Shown: positions 18,324 to 27,948, counted from the stretch's first letter. The stretch is DNA of 64,000 nt from Bacteroides pyogenes (GCF_014196225.1 NZ_JACIDI010000004.1:1-64000), one strand, 5' to 3'. Program-made: numbers and translations. Notes: a model not told the origin generated them from the letters alone.

Positions 18324-18938
18324 ATGTGTGTGAGGCGTTTTATAGTCGTAATTTTTATCTGTCTGGGTTCTCTCACGGCATTCGGACAGCAGAAGACTTT
18401 CGGAGAGAAGCTCTCCGATGCGGCGCTTCTGCTTACGAAGGAACGTGTGGTTTATGATCCGGCTTATGTGCGGATCGACTATCCGAATGGAGATGTACCA
18501 GCCGGCAGAGGCGTATGTACCGATGTCGTGATTCGCGCTTATCGTAAACTCGGCATTGATTTGCAGAAAGAAGTACATGAAGATATGAAAGCCAATTTCG
18601 GGAAGTATCCCCGCCTTTGGGGAATGAAACATACCGATACGAATATCGATCACCGGCGCGTACCTAACCTGAGGGTTTTCTTTGCGCGTAAGGGCGAAGC
18701 TTTGAAGGTTTCTTCCGATTCTTCCGCTTATCGGCCCGGAGATATTGTGACATGGGTGCTCGATAACGGGATGACGCATATCGGGCTGGTGGTGAATAAG
18801 AAGTCGATAGACGGGAGGCGCTTCCTGATTGTTCATAATATCGGTGCGGGACAGGTGTTGGAAGACTGTCTGTTCCGGTTTAAAATAACAGGACACTACC
18901 GGTATGGGAAAGAAAGAGCACGCCTCGGGGGAGGATAG
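18324..18938 (+). CDS. DUF1287 family exported protein
   Basis: A 204-residue protein with an N-terminal signal sequence (about 1-23, ending AFG). The rest matches the DUF1287/YijF group: LLTKERVVYDPAYVRIDYPNG near the N-terminus, RGVCTDVVIRAYRKLGIDL with a conserved Cys, DHRRVPNL, then GDIVTWVL, MTHIGLVV and IVHNIGAGQVLED. The order Cys, His, His recalls NlpC/P60-type papain-fold hydrolases, so a cell-wall or amide-cleaving role is possible but unproven. It stands alone on the plus strand. A 16-bp tandem duplication directly precedes the start codon. Confidence 0.85.
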   Translation: MCVRRFIVVIFICLGSLTAFGQQKTFGEKLSDAALLLTKERVVYDPAYVRIDYPNGDVPAGRGVCTDVVIRAYRKLGIDLQKEVHEDMKANFGKYPRLWGMKHTDTNIDHRRVPNLRVFFARKGEALKVSSDSSAYRPGDIVTWVLDNGMTHIGLVVNKKSIDGRRFLIVHNIGAGQVLEDCLFRFKITGHYRYGKERARLGGG

Positions 18939-19211
18939 ATGGAAAAAATATCCATGGCCACAAACCTTGTCTGTAGGGGGTAATTATGGCTCACCCGACA
19001 AACTAAGGGGATTAAGCATATAATTTTGGCTTTTGCATCAGGGAAGATACGTGAAGAATAGCTCGACCGTTATTGCTAATAAGGTGAAAATCAACTTTCT
19101 CGTCGGGGAAAACACATGAAGAATCCCCTTGTTTTATCACTACTCTACTGTCCCGACGCGAATGAGCGTTGCAAGTTTGCAGTAACGTAGTGATAAAGCA
19201 AGGGGATGCTC
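18939..19211. terminator. Long inverted repeat downstream of topA
   Basis: ATCCCCTTGTTTTATCACTA at 19123 onward pairs with 19187-19207 over 21 bp with one G-T mismatch and a 43-nt loop. It sits 5 bp beyond the topA stop codon on the minus strand and also downstream of the DUF1287 gene on the plus strand. No T-run follows, so it may be a transcript-end stabiliser or a mobile repeat rather than a classic terminator. The rest of the gap shows no gene. Confidence 0.6.
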
Positions 19212-21557
19212 TTATTTCTTTTTGGCCGTACGTCTGGCCCGCGGAGAGGCAGATGCCTTTGCACTTTGCTGCTTGATTACCTCCATGCAGGCTTCCAGTG
19301 TCATCTCTTGGGGGACTAACTCTTTCGGAATCTTGTAGTTTTTGCCCTGATAAGCGATATAAGGCCCGTATCTTCCGTTCAGAATCTCGAGTTGGGGTTC
19401 TTGGTCGAACTGCTTGATGTGACGCTCGGCTTCCTTTGCCCGTTTTTCCAGAATGACCTGCTCCGCTTCTTCCAGAGTCACTTCCATGGGATCGAGTGTT
19501 TTGGGCAGCGAGACATACACTTTGTTGTGAAGTACGTAAGGGCCGAAGCGACCCACGCCGATAGTCACCGGCTTTCCTTCATACTCTCCCAAATGACGCG
19601 GCAACCGGAACAACTCCAACGCCTCTTCGAGCGTAAGGGTTTCTATCGACTGTCCTTTCTTCATCTGGGCAAAGCGGGGCTTTTCCTCATCCTCTGCGCT
19701 TCCTATTTGCACCATCGGCCCGAAACGTCCGATTTTCACCGATACCGTTTTGCCGGTTCCGGGCTCTTCGCCTAAGATACGTTCGCCCACCTTGTGCGCT
19801 GTCTTTATGGCCAGTGTCTTTTCCACCGAGGGGTGAAACTGGGTGTAGAAGTTCTGAAGGATAGAAGTCCATTGGGCTTCGCCTTCGGCTATCTCGTCGA
19901 ATTCTTTTTCCACACTGGCGGTGAAATTGTAGTCGAGGATATCCGGGAAATACTCGGTCAGGAAGTCGTTCACCACAGTTCCGGTATCTGTGGGGAAGAG
20001 TTTCGCTTTTTCCGCGCCGGTGGTTTCCGTATGGCTGGTTTCTTTCACCCGGTTGTCTTTGAGGGTGAGCACGTAGTATTTTCGCTGTTCGCCTTCTTTG
20101 TTTCCTTTTTCCACGTACTCGCGCTGCTGGATGGTGGAGATGGTAGGGGCATAAGTAGACGGGCGGCCGATGCCCAGTTCTTCGAGCTTGCGTACAAGGC
20201 TTGCTTCCGTATATCGCGGCGGGCGTTGGGTGAAACGCTCGGTCGCTACGATGGAGCCCGGTTCAAGAGGCTGACCTTTCTTCAGTGGCGGCAGCAGGCG
20301 GCTTTCGTCTTCCTGCTCGTTTTCGTCGTCATACGATTCGCGGTATACGCGGAGGAATCCGTCGAACTTAATCACTTCTCCGGTAGCCGCAAACACCTCG
20401 CTATTGTTACTGATAGCAATGGTAGCGGTGGTCTTTTCCAGCTCCGCGTCCGCCATTTGCGAAGCGATGGTGCGCTTCCAGATCAGGTCGTAGAGTTTCT
20501 TTTCCTGCGACTTTCCGTCGATGGTCTGATTCTCCATGTATGTGGGACGGATGGCTTCGTGGGCCTCTTGCGCTCCTTTGGTTTTCGTCTGGAAATGGCG
20601 CGTGTGCACATATTTCTCTCCCATTATCCGGGCGATAGCCTCTTTGCTTCCGGCTATGGCATATTCCGACAGGTTCACGGAATCGGTACGCATGTAGGTG
20701 ATCAGTCCCGACTCGTAAAGCCGCTGGGCGATGGACATGGTCTGCGCCACCGTGTAACCCAGTTTACGCGCCGCCTCTTGCTGCAAGGTAGAAGTCGTGA
20801 ACGGTGCCGGAGGCGTTTTCTTCACAGGGCGGGTGGATATGTCTTCGATGGAGAATGTGGCTCCCCGGCATGCTTCGAGGAAAGCTTTGGCTTCCTGTTT
20901 TGTCTTGATACGACGTGCCAGTTCCGCTTTCATTTCTACCGTTTTGCCGTCCGTGTCGGGTACGAGGAAAGTGGCTGTGATGCGATAAGAGGCTTCCGCT
21001 TCGAAGTTCTGTATCTCACGTTCGCGTTCCACAATAAGGCGCACCGCCACCGACTGTACACGGCCTGCCGACAGCGAGGGGCGTACTTTTTTCCACAACA
21101 CGGGCGAGAGCTCGAAACCTACGATGCGGTCTAATATGCGGCGTGCCTGCTGGGCATTCACCAGATTGAGGTCGATGCTGCGCGGTTGCTCGATGGCTTT
21201 GAGAATGGCTGCCTGGGTAATTTCGTGAAAGACGATTCGCTTTGTGTTTTCCGGTTTAAGCTTAAGCACTTCGTACAGATGCCACGAAATGGCTTCTCCT
21301 TCGCGGTCCTCATCGGATGCGAGCCATACGGTTTCTGCCTTCTTGGCTTCTGCTTTCAGCGTGTCTACCAAATCCTTTTTGTCCTCCGGAACTTCATAAG
21401 TCGGTTTAAAGTTCTTTTTTACGTCAATACTGAATTCTTTTTTCTTCAAATCGCGTATATGTCCGTAGCTGGAAAGCACCTTAAAGTCTTTTCCAAGAAA
21501 CTTTTCAATCGTTTTGGCTTTCGCCGGAGATTCGACAATGACAAGGTTTTTCTGCAT
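19212..21557 (-). CDS. topA: DNA topoisomerase I
   Basis: A 781-residue type IA topoisomerase that relaxes negative supercoils. The TOPRIM domain opens the protein (NLVIVESPAKAKTIEKFLG, with DEDREGEAI further on). The catalytic Tyr lies in GLITYMRTDSVNLS. LEELGIGRPSTYAPTISTIQ is also diagnostic. The C-terminus has GRFGPYV-type topoisomerase repeats without zinc-finger cysteines and ends in a basic tail (RARRTAKKK), as in Bacteroidota. The ATG at 21557 is chosen because it begins the conserved MQKNLVIVESPAKA; longer frames add unrelated residues. A -7 box TACTTTTG is at 21600-21607. Confidence 0.97.
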   Translation of the reverse strand: MQKNLVIVESPAKAKTIEKFLGKDFKVLSSYGHIRDLKKKEFSIDVKKNFKPTYEVPEDKKDLVDTLKAEAKKAETVWLASDEDREGEAISWHLYEVLKLKPENTKRIVFHEITQAAILKAIEQPRSIDLNLVNAQQARRILDRIVGFELSPVLWKKVRPSLSAGRVQSVAVRLIVEREREIQNFEAEASYRITATFLVPDTDGKTVEMKAELARRIKTKQEAKAFLEACRGATFSIEDISTRPVKKTPPAPFTTSTLQQEAARKLGYTVAQTMSIAQRLYESGLITYMRTDSVNLSEYAIAGSKEAIARIMGEKYVHTRHFQTKTKGAQEAHEAIRPTYMENQTIDGKSQEKKLYDLIWKRTIASQMADAELEKTTATIAISNNSEVFAATGEVIKFDGFLRVYRESYDDENEQEDESRLLPPLKKGQPLEPGSIVATERFTQRPPRYTEASLVRKLEELGIGRPSTYAPTISTIQQREYVEKGNKEGEQRKYYVLTLKDNRVKETSHTETTGAEKAKLFPTDTGTVVNDFLTEYFPDILDYNFTASVEKEFDEIAEGEAQWTSILQNFYTQFHPSVEKTLAIKTAHKVGERILGEEPGTGKTVSVKIGRFGPMVQIGSAEDEEKPRFAQMKKGQSIETLTLEEALELFRLPRHLGEYEGKPVTIGVGRFGPYVLHNKVYVSLPKTLDPMEVTLEEAEQVILEKRAKEAERHIKQFDQEPQLEILNGRYGPYIAYQGKNYKIPKELVPQEMTLEACMEVIKQQSAKASASPRARRTAKKK

Positions 21558-21599
21558 AATTCTTTCTTTTATAATAGCTTGTATTGCAATAATCGGCTG

Positions 21600-21607
21600 C
21601 AAAAGTA
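21600..21607 (-). promoter_or_regulatory. Candidate topA -7 box
   Basis: TACTTTTG on the minus strand fits TAnnTTTG and predicts a 5' leader of about 35 nt. A convincing -33 element is not visible. Confidence 0.5.
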
Positions 21608-21743
21608 GGAAAAAAGATTCTCTTACCTTAATAAATAAGCGGAGAAACTGATTTTTTTATCAAAAAAGTTCCTTTTCAACTGTTTTTATTCCGAAAACAC
21701 TTCTTGCGAAAAGCTTTTTCGGGGGAGGGAGTTGTATAAGAGG

Positions 21744-21900
21744 GTTGCGCTAAGACGAAGTTCATGATAAACAGTTGCAAGACTTTCTTTTAGGAAACGG
21801 TGTGAAAGTTGCAATAAGACGAAGTTCATGGTAAACAAGCAACAGGAATTTCATTAGGAGCTGTATAAGGTATAAGAGGGTTGCAATAAGGCGTGTCATG
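21744..21900. repeat. Short direct repeats around GTTGCAATAAGACGAAG
   Basis: Copies at 21744-21772 and 21808-21836 match at nearly all of 29 positions (TAAGACGAAGTTCATG-RTAAAC). A shorter third copy begins at 21880. GTATAAGAGGGTTGC also occurs twice here. This is noncoding sequence upstream of topA. Confidence 0.6.
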
Positions 21901-21928
21901 CCGGTTTATCTGCCTACCGAACCGTTCA

Positions 21929-22045
21929 ATATATATTCGCCTCGGTGGCCATATATACTCACCGTGGTAGCCATATATATCTACCATACATGAGTATATA
22001 TGCCTACCACGCTGACTATATATGTTTACCGGAGCGCTTGTATAT
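21929..22045. repeat. Palindrome array, ATATAT/CCGTGG type, 22-bp period
   Basis: ATATAT blocks recur at 21929, 21951, 21973, 21995, 22017 and about 22039, each 22 bp apart, alternating with CCGNGG-like palindromes (CTCACCGTGGTAG and variants). A second array of the same family is at 62157-62250. Both share GCTGACTATATATGT. The array lies between the start of topA and the end of the outer-membrane barrel gene. Confidence 0.85.
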
Positions 22046-22135
22046 CCCTGTTGCGGAATCAACATTCCGGTTCATCTTTCTTCGGTTTTGCGCGCGCATC
22101 AAGTGACCTCTTGTCGACTGTGGAAACCCCTGTGC

Positions 22136-23875
22136 TTAAAAGCGGAAGCTCAATCCTCCCAGAACGTTCAACCCTTCGGCGGAATAACCCGGATGATACT
22201 GGTATTTCTTGTTCAGCAGGTTGTGCGCCCGGGCATAAACGCTGATGCCTTTGAACAGGTTGTAGTCGGCTCCAGCATGGAGGTCGTTCACCGCCTGCAT
22301 CTTCATGTAATTCTTCACCTCTTTGCGCCCGATGTGGGTATAGCCCAGCTTCAGGGTGAGGTTGGCAATGGGGCGTAACAGCGTATTGAAAGAGAGTTCT
22401 CCGGCAGGTTTCACTGCCAAAAGGTGTTCGTTCGTCCGGCATTTCCAGTTGCGGTAGGTATATCGTGCCGATACGGCAAACAGGTCTTTGTATTCGTATG
22501 TCGCCTCTCCGCCGGCATAGAAGTTGTTGGCGTCGGCCTGTCCGAAATGGAAGAAAGAAGCCTCTTCCGCACCGGTAGGGATGGTGACGGATTCGGTGAA
22601 GATTTCGTCCTTCAGCCGTTGGTAACCGCCGTACACATGGAACCATAGTCCGGGATAGGGACCGGCTTTGAATCCCAACGATCCGTTCACCTGCTCATGA
22701 GTGCCCCGAAGCTGGGCGATGCGCGGTTCGCCCGCTGCTTCCATCGATACCGGGAGTTCGCTGTACGGATTGATCTGCTCCATCCGGCGGAAATCATTGA
22801 TCCGCTGTCCGCCCGTTGCCCGTGCGTACAGTACGTAGCTGTCGGCAAACACGTATTGTATATCTACGTCAGGAGCAATGCGGTACGAGCTTCCGAAACC
22901 GAAAGAGAGATCGACCTTCGCGCCCAGGTGCAGTCGCCAGTCATCCGTATCCAACTCGTATGACGGGTTTAGTTGAAGGGCGGTATACCCTTTCAGCAAT
23001 GTTTCCTGCGTGTGCGGATCTTTCGTGTATCCTCCGTACCGAAAGTTGTTCAGCTCGAAACCGATACCGATGTTCCGTCGGTCGCCTATCATCCCCGTCA
23101 CACCTCCCGCAAAGCGCAGGATGGTTTCTTTGATGGCATAGTCTTCATTCCCCGGCTGTTTCGGTCCGTTTTGCCGGCGTTCGTACATCAATACTCCGGC
23201 TGTGGCGTTGAAACGGAAAGGAGCGGTTTCGTCGGTGAAGCGGATACCTGTCTGCACATCCCCCGAAGTGAATTTTTGTTTGCCGTGAATGCCCCCCGGT
23301 TGGTAATTGAAATTGCTCAGTCCGAAGTTACCGTTCGCGTTCAGCTCGAACCTGTCGAACAGGTGCGTGTAATCCGCTCCCGCTCGTGTACGGTAGTAAT
23401 GGGCATCCCATTTCTTCCTTTCCGGGTTCGCCTGAGACAGCTTGTCCAGTTCTCCGTTCATCCCATCCACTTGCAGCCCGATATTCAGCCGGTCCTTACC
23501 GGACAGACGGAACAGATAGTTGGCAAAAAGATCGAGATTGCCATAGTTGCCGTATCCCGCGCGCACGTATCCGGGTGTGAAAGCCGGTTGCAGCTCTTCT
23601 CCCGAATAAGGGTTCATGGAAAATCCCGGGATGGAAGTGGCGGGGAAAAGCGTGGTGGCGTATTCCGCGCTCTTCTTTCCCACCGTCGGCGCTTCTACTT
23701 TGGGAAGCACGTTCACTTTCGCGGCATCGAGTATGTCGGGATTGTATTCCTGCTCTACAACCACGGTGCGGCTCACGGTCGTATCCTTCGGTTGTACGTT
23801 CTGTGCCCGGAGGCTATGGGGCAGCAGCATGACACATGCCGCTCCTCCGAGTATATAAAGAGTTCTTTTCATCAT
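22136..23875 (-). CDS. Outer-membrane beta-barrel protein, TonB-receptor-like without plug
   Basis: A 579-residue exported protein with a signal peptide ending near LRAQ (about 25). A conserved-looking linker follows (SRTVVVEQEYNPDILDAAKVN), and from about residue 90 the chain alternates aromatic and polar residues in beta-strand patterns (FELNANGNFGLSNFNY, LFAVSARYTYRNWKC), ending in Phe (GGLSFRF), as barrel proteins do. No plug domain is seen, so it is not a standard TonB receptor. It lies 13 bp downstream of a large TPR gene on the same strand, which suggests the two products act together in the envelope. The start may be Met1 or Met2. The function is unknown. Confidence 0.8.
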   Translation of the reverse strand: MMKRTLYILGGAACVMLLPHSLRAQNVQPKDTTVSRTVVVEQEYNPDILDAAKVNVLPKVEAPTVGKKSAEYATTLFPATSIPGFSMNPYSGEELQPAFTPGYVRAGYGNYGNLDLFANYLFRLSGKDRLNIGLQVDGMNGELDKLSQANPERKKWDAHYYRTRAGADYTHLFDRFELNANGNFGLSNFNYQPGGIHGKQKFTSGDVQTGIRFTDETAPFRFNATAGVLMYERRQNGPKQPGNEDYAIKETILRFAGGVTGMIGDRRNIGIGFELNNFRYGGYTKDPHTQETLLKGYTALQLNPSYELDTDDWRLHLGAKVDLSFGFGSSYRIAPDVDIQYVFADSYVLYARATGGQRINDFRRMEQINPYSELPVSMEAAGEPRIAQLRGTHEQVNGSLGFKAGPYPGLWFHVYGGYQRLKDEIFTESVTIPTGAEEASFFHFGQADANNFYAGGEATYEYKDLFAVSARYTYRNWKCRTNEHLLAVKPAGELSFNTLLRPIANLTLKLGYTHIGRKEVKNYMKMQAVNDLHAGADYNLFKGISVYARAHNLLNKKYQYHPGYSAEGLNVLGGLSFRF

Positions 23876-23888
23876 CGTGTCGGTTCTT

Positions 23889-26800
23889 TTAATGGGTTAG
23901 TTTCTTCAGTCTGCTCTCGATCATTCTCCCGATGTCATCATTCCCCCGGTAGTTTTGTTGCAGGCTCAGCAAGTATTGGCGCGCGTCGACCGGCTTGCCC
24001 GTGGCGACATACACATCCGAAAGGAGTATGAAACTCCGTGCCAGCCAATAGGCGTGGGGCGTGCTTTGGTCGATGTAGTCGAGCAGCTCCTTTTCGGCGG
24101 CGGCGTATTCCTTCGCGTCGTAAAGCGATTGAGCCAACAGATATTTGGCCTCCGCGCCATACCGGTTGCGGGTGTCTTTCGCCAATTCCCTCAAGTCGTC
24201 CGTCGCTTTCTTGCCTGCTTGCCGGTTCAGGTATGCCTTTGCCCGGTAATAGAGCGCTTCGCTCTTCAATTCGGGAGTAAGTTTGGCTTCGGCGAGCAGG
24301 GCGGTAGCGGCATGAATGGTTTCCGCGTCCTCTTTCAGCAGATGCCCGCAGCGGAGGATGCCTGTCTCGGCAAGCAGGCGGCGTTCCGAAGTGCTCGCTT
24401 TTTCCTTCAGCATCTTGTAGCTCGCCAGCGCGTCTGCCATCTGCATTTGGTTGAACTGTACTTCCGCACGCGCTATGAGGGCTTCCTCAGCAAACGGGTT
24501 GTTCGGGTATTCCAGCAGTTTGCCCGAATGCAGCAACACCATGTCGTAATTCTTCTGCTCCTGTCCGATGCGGCAGAGATAATAATGGGCGTTCAGGCTG
24601 TAAGCCCCTTCGGGAAATGCTTGCAGGTATCGGTTCAGGCTGTTCTTTGCCTCTTCCGGTCTGCCACGCATATATGTCTTTTCGGCAGCGGCATACGTCA
24701 GTGAGTCTTGTTCGTTGGCATCGAAACGGATGTGTCCCGGCATTGAGTTTGCCAGCGCGGCGAATTCGTCGATACGGTTCAGGTCGACATAAATGGATTT
24801 CAGATCGCGCATCGCCATTCGTGCTTCTTCGCTTCCGGGATACTTCTCCACCACTTGCCTGTAAGCATCGATGGCTTGGCTGTAATCTCCCTTCTGGTAA
24901 TACAGCAGTCCGATTTCGGCGGCAGCTTTCCGGCTCATCGGGCTTTCGGGATATTTGGCCAGCAACTCTTTGAACGACTGGATAGCTTGGTTCTGATTGT
25001 CCATCCATACATACGAGCGGCCTTTCTCGTAAAGGGCGTTTACGGCATACGGAGAAGAAGGATATTTGCCGGTGAGGCGGTTCAGCAACGTCACCTTTCC
25101 GGCATAATCTTTCTGCAACCCCGACACAAGCGCAAGCTGATAGAACGAATAATCGCCTGAGGGAGTGTTCATCTGTTCGGCTTGGGAGTAGTATTGCTTG
25201 GCCTCTTCGAAGCGGCGCACGTGCAGGTGGCAGTCGCCGAGCCGGTTGTAAGCGTCTGCCAGGGCAGTTCGGTCGTTTGCCTTATACAGCCGGACGAACC
25301 GCAGGAAATAATCTTTGGCCTCCGTGTAGGCTTTCCGGTGAAAAGCGATATAACCTAAATTATAATTGGCGAGCGCATACGTTTCGCTGTCGGTTTGCGC
25401 GGTCAGTTGCAGATAGGCGTTGAAGTCGCGGGCGGCTTCCGTCATCCGGTTGAGGCGGTAATACGACTCTCCGCACCAATAGTAAGCGTCGGCTTTTGTC
25501 TGGCGGTTATATTGTCCGAGAGCAATCGACCGGTTCAGGTACTGGAGAGCTTGTTCGAAGTCGGCATTGGCAAACGCCTGCGTTCCGAGCTGGAACAGAA
25601 TCTTCTGCTTCGCTTCCAGCATGCGTGCGCTCGGACGGGCGATGCGGTCGATCGATTTCAAGGCGACTTCGTAGCTGCGTGTGTTCATATACACTTCTAT
25701 CAGGTATCCGCTTACCTTTTCGGCATACGGAGATGTGGGGAAGTCGTTGAGGAACTTCTCAAACGCTGTCACCGACTCTCCGAAAGCGGAGTAGGAAGTC
25801 TCGTGCAGACACAGCGCGTAGTTGTATGCCGCCTGTTCTTTGATTTGCCGGTTGGCATCCGATGCAGCCGCCTGTTCGAATGCCATGCGGGCCTTGTTCT
25901 TTTCCGCCAGTTGCAGGTACGAAAGCCCCAGATGCAGATTGGCGTTCTGTGTCAGGGCATCATCCGTTGCGGTCGTTCTGCCCAACGCTTCCGCCGCTTT
26001 CGAGTAAACTCCCGTTTGATAGTAGGAGATGCCTAAGCGGTAAAGCGCGTCGCGACGAGGAGTGTCCGGATGTCGGTTTAAGTAAAGGCCGAACGCTTCG
26101 GTTGCCCGTTGGTATTGCCCGAGATGATAATAAGCGTCGCCCGAGATGCGGTGCATCTCGGCGGTATGCTCGTTCCGGGGATAAGCCGACAGATAATTCT
26201 GCGCCACCTTCAACGCTTTGTCGTACTCTTTTTGAATGATGTGAATCTCTGCGATGTAGTAAGGTGCGAGTGCCTTGTACTTGGCGTTGTTTTGCAGAGC
26301 GAGAAATCCGTCCAGAGCTTCCCGGTATCTTCCTTGTGTATAGCGGATATAAGAGAGGTAGTAGTTGCCGTCTTCCGAATAGCGGGAGCTTGTGCTCCGC
26401 AAGGTTTCGAACCATACGGCCGCCTCTTTCAGATTACCCGTTTTCAGCTGCCCCGTTGCCAACTGGTAGGTGCGTTCGCCTCGTTCTTCGTCGGGTAGCA
26501 GTTCGAGGCGCGTAGCATTGAAAAGCGCCAGCGACTCATCGTAGTTTCCGTTGTAAAAATAGCACGAAGCGAGCAGTCCGTAGATGCGGTTGGCATGTGG
26601 CGTGTCGGGATAGCGGTTCAGGTATTTCCTGAGAATCCCGATACGGTTTTTGTCTTGCAGTTCATAAGCCGCTGCCGCCAGCATATATTCGGCATCCTGC
26701 CGATACTCTTCCGAAGGCATCTGCTTTACAAATGCTTTCAATGCCGGCACACAGGCGGCATAGTGTTTCTCGTGAAACAAGGCTTTCCCTTCTTTATATA

Positions 26801-26900
26801 AATGATAAGGGGAAGTGATCTTTTCGTTTGTCTGCGCAAAGCCCGTTGCAGATACACTGAACAGGGCAGCACACACAAGCCGGATAATTTCTTTTTTCAT
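23889..26900 (-). CDS. Large exported tetratricopeptide-repeat protein
   Basis: A 1003-residue protein with a signal peptide (MKKEIIRLVCAALFSVSATGFAQ). Nearly all of the mature chain is made of TPR-like helical pairs, visible as recurring G-x-YYHLGQY, A-x-Y-LG-YY and A-F-x-x-YP-S motifs (for example LAKYPESPMSRKAAAEIGLL and YRQVVEKYPGSEEARMAMRD). Such proteins scaffold complexes; no catalytic motif is seen. It is the first gene of a two-gene unit with the plug-less barrel protein 13 bp downstream, so it probably assembles or supports that barrel from the periplasm. A short inverted repeat (CTTCCGTCGGAAG, about 26932-26944) lies in its leader. Confidence 0.85.
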   Translation of the reverse strand: MKKEIIRLVCAALFSVSATGFAQTNEKITSPYHLYKEGKALFHEKHYAACVPALKAFVKQMPSEEYRQDAEYMLAAAAYELQDKNRIGILRKYLNRYPDTPHANRIYGLLASCYFYNGNYDESLALFNATRLELLPDEERGERTYQLATGQLKTGNLKEAAVWFETLRSTSSRYSEDGNYYLSYIRYTQGRYREALDGFLALQNNAKYKALAPYYIAEIHIIQKEYDKALKVAQNYLSAYPRNEHTAEMHRISGDAYYHLGQYQRATEAFGLYLNRHPDTPRRDALYRLGISYYQTGVYSKAAEALGRTTATDDALTQNANLHLGLSYLQLAEKNKARMAFEQAAASDANRQIKEQAAYNYALCLHETSYSAFGESVTAFEKFLNDFPTSPYAEKVSGYLIEVYMNTRSYEVALKSIDRIARPSARMLEAKQKILFQLGTQAFANADFEQALQYLNRSIALGQYNRQTKADAYYWCGESYYRLNRMTEAARDFNAYLQLTAQTDSETYALANYNLGYIAFHRKAYTEAKDYFLRFVRLYKANDRTALADAYNRLGDCHLHVRRFEEAKQYYSQAEQMNTPSGDYSFYQLALVSGLQKDYAGKVTLLNRLTGKYPSSPYAVNALYEKGRSYVWMDNQNQAIQSFKELLAKYPESPMSRKAAAEIGLLYYQKGDYSQAIDAYRQVVEKYPGSEEARMAMRDLKSIYVDLNRIDEFAALANSMPGHIRFDANEQDSLTYAAAEKTYMRGRPEEAKNSLNRYLQAFPEGAYSLNAHYYLCRIGQEQKNYDMVLLHSGKLLEYPNNPFAEEALIARAEVQFNQMQMADALASYKMLKEKASTSERRLLAETGILRCGHLLKEDAETIHAATALLAEAKLTPELKSEALYYRAKAYLNRQAGKKATDDLRELAKDTRNRYGAEAKYLLAQSLYDAKEYAAAEKELLDYIDQSTPHAYWLARSFILLSDVYVATGKPVDARQYLLSLQQNYRGNDDIGRMIESRLKKLTH

Positions 26901-27018
26901 AATCGAAGTGTTTGCACTAAATAAAACCGGATCTTCCGTCGGAAGAATCTCCGGATGGTAAATTAAGTATTCCCTGACTTAATAAAACCCAAAAAGGGGA
27001 ATATGTATCGGCTATTTG

Positions 27019-27555
27019 TTATAAATTAACGAATAGACCGCCCGATAAGAATTTTTTAAGTCCTTTTCGTATGGAATCGAGTCCGAACTCCTCCGCCCGT
27101 ATTTGCCCGATCGGGATAAAGAAAGCCTCTTCCACATCGTCCATGGCAGAGAGCCGACCGTCGCCTGCCACCTTGCAAAGGTAAAACATGTCCAGCGTGT
27201 GTACGGGAAACCCCGAATAGATATAAATATTGGGAAGCGAGAACAGGTAGGAGGCCTGTTCCACTTCGAGTCCTGTCTCTTCCCGCACCTCGCGCGCAAC
27301 ACCTTCTTCGCCCGTTTCATCCATATCGATGAAGCCTCCGGGAAGGTCGAGGGTTCCTTTGGCGGGTTCTTTCGCGCGCCGGCAAACCAGCAGTTCCTGC
27401 CGTTCGTTGAGAATCAGGGCTACGGTGGCGGCGGAGGGATTGAAGTAATATACGAAGCCGCATCCGGCACACTTCTTCGATTTCTCATCGTTGGTTTCGA
27501 AATCTGCGGAGCCGCATTTGGGGCAATATCCGAATTGTGAGAGAGGATGTTTCAT
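27019..27555 (-). CDS. Nudix hydrolase with zinc ribbon
   Basis: A 178-residue protein. The N-terminus has two CxxC pairs (CPKCG at about 10-14 and CAGCG) forming a zinc ribbon, as in NADH pyrophosphatase NudC. The Nudix box follows: GGFIDMDETGEEGVAREV and REETGL (consensus G-x5-E-x7-REUxEExGU). It probably hydrolyses a nucleoside-diphosphate-linked compound; the substrate cannot be read. The ATG at 27555 is chosen because the frame further upstream codes a hydrophobic, unrelated stretch and a -7 box (TATTTTTG, 27586-27593) lies inside it. Confidence 0.9.
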   Translation of the reverse strand: MKHPLSQFGYCPKCGSADFETNDEKSKKCAGCGFVYYFNPSAATVALILNERQELLVCRRAKEPAKGTLDLPGGFIDMDETGEEGVAREVREETGLEVEQASYLFSLPNIYIYSGFPVHTLDMFYLCKVAGDGRLSAMDDVEEAFFIPIGQIRAEEFGLDSIRKGLKKFLSGGLFVNL

Positions 27556-27585
27556 AGTCAAGAGAACGTTTTTGTATTGACAGGA

Positions 27586-27593
27586 CAAAAATA
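27586..27593 (-). promoter_or_regulatory. Nudix gene -7 box
   Basis: TATTTTTG on the minus strand matches TAnnTTTG, 31 bp upstream of the ATG at 27555, with a weak TTTT -33 element 20 bp further up. It supports the short start for the Nudix gene. Confidence 0.55.
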
Positions 27594-27708
27594 GGAGGAA
27601 AAGGCGACTTGCGAAAAGATATGCTTGCATATTTGGTATGTTGGGTGGAAAAACACCGGTTATTCTCATAAAATAACATAATATGGCCGGATAGTCCGAT
27701 TTATTGTC

Positions 27709-27948
27709 TACCTTTGTGCCGTAAAACAATTGAGTTTATATTGTATCTTCCTTAGCCATGTTTCGATCTGCCGTTGTTTGGCAGCGCTTCTCATCGTCAA
27801 ACCGACTTCACAATTAACTTCCTTGTTTATATAAGCCGGCAGGTTGCGAAAGTACATCATCCCATTCCGTTGTGTTCGTTTTTCGCGCTTCTCTCTTGCC
27901 TGCATCAATCTGTAAATTAAAAAGACTGTATATCGATACAGCAGCATT
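27709..27948 (+). promoter_or_regulatory. Promoter and long 5' leader of the DEAD-box helicase gene
   Basis: A -7 box TACCTTTG (27709-27716) on the plus strand would start transcription near 27723, leaving a 5' untranslated leader of about 226 nt before the helicase ATG. Long structured leaders are typical of cold-inducible RNA genes, but I have not folded this one. The rest of the 27556-27948 gap shows no gene. Confidence 0.5.
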
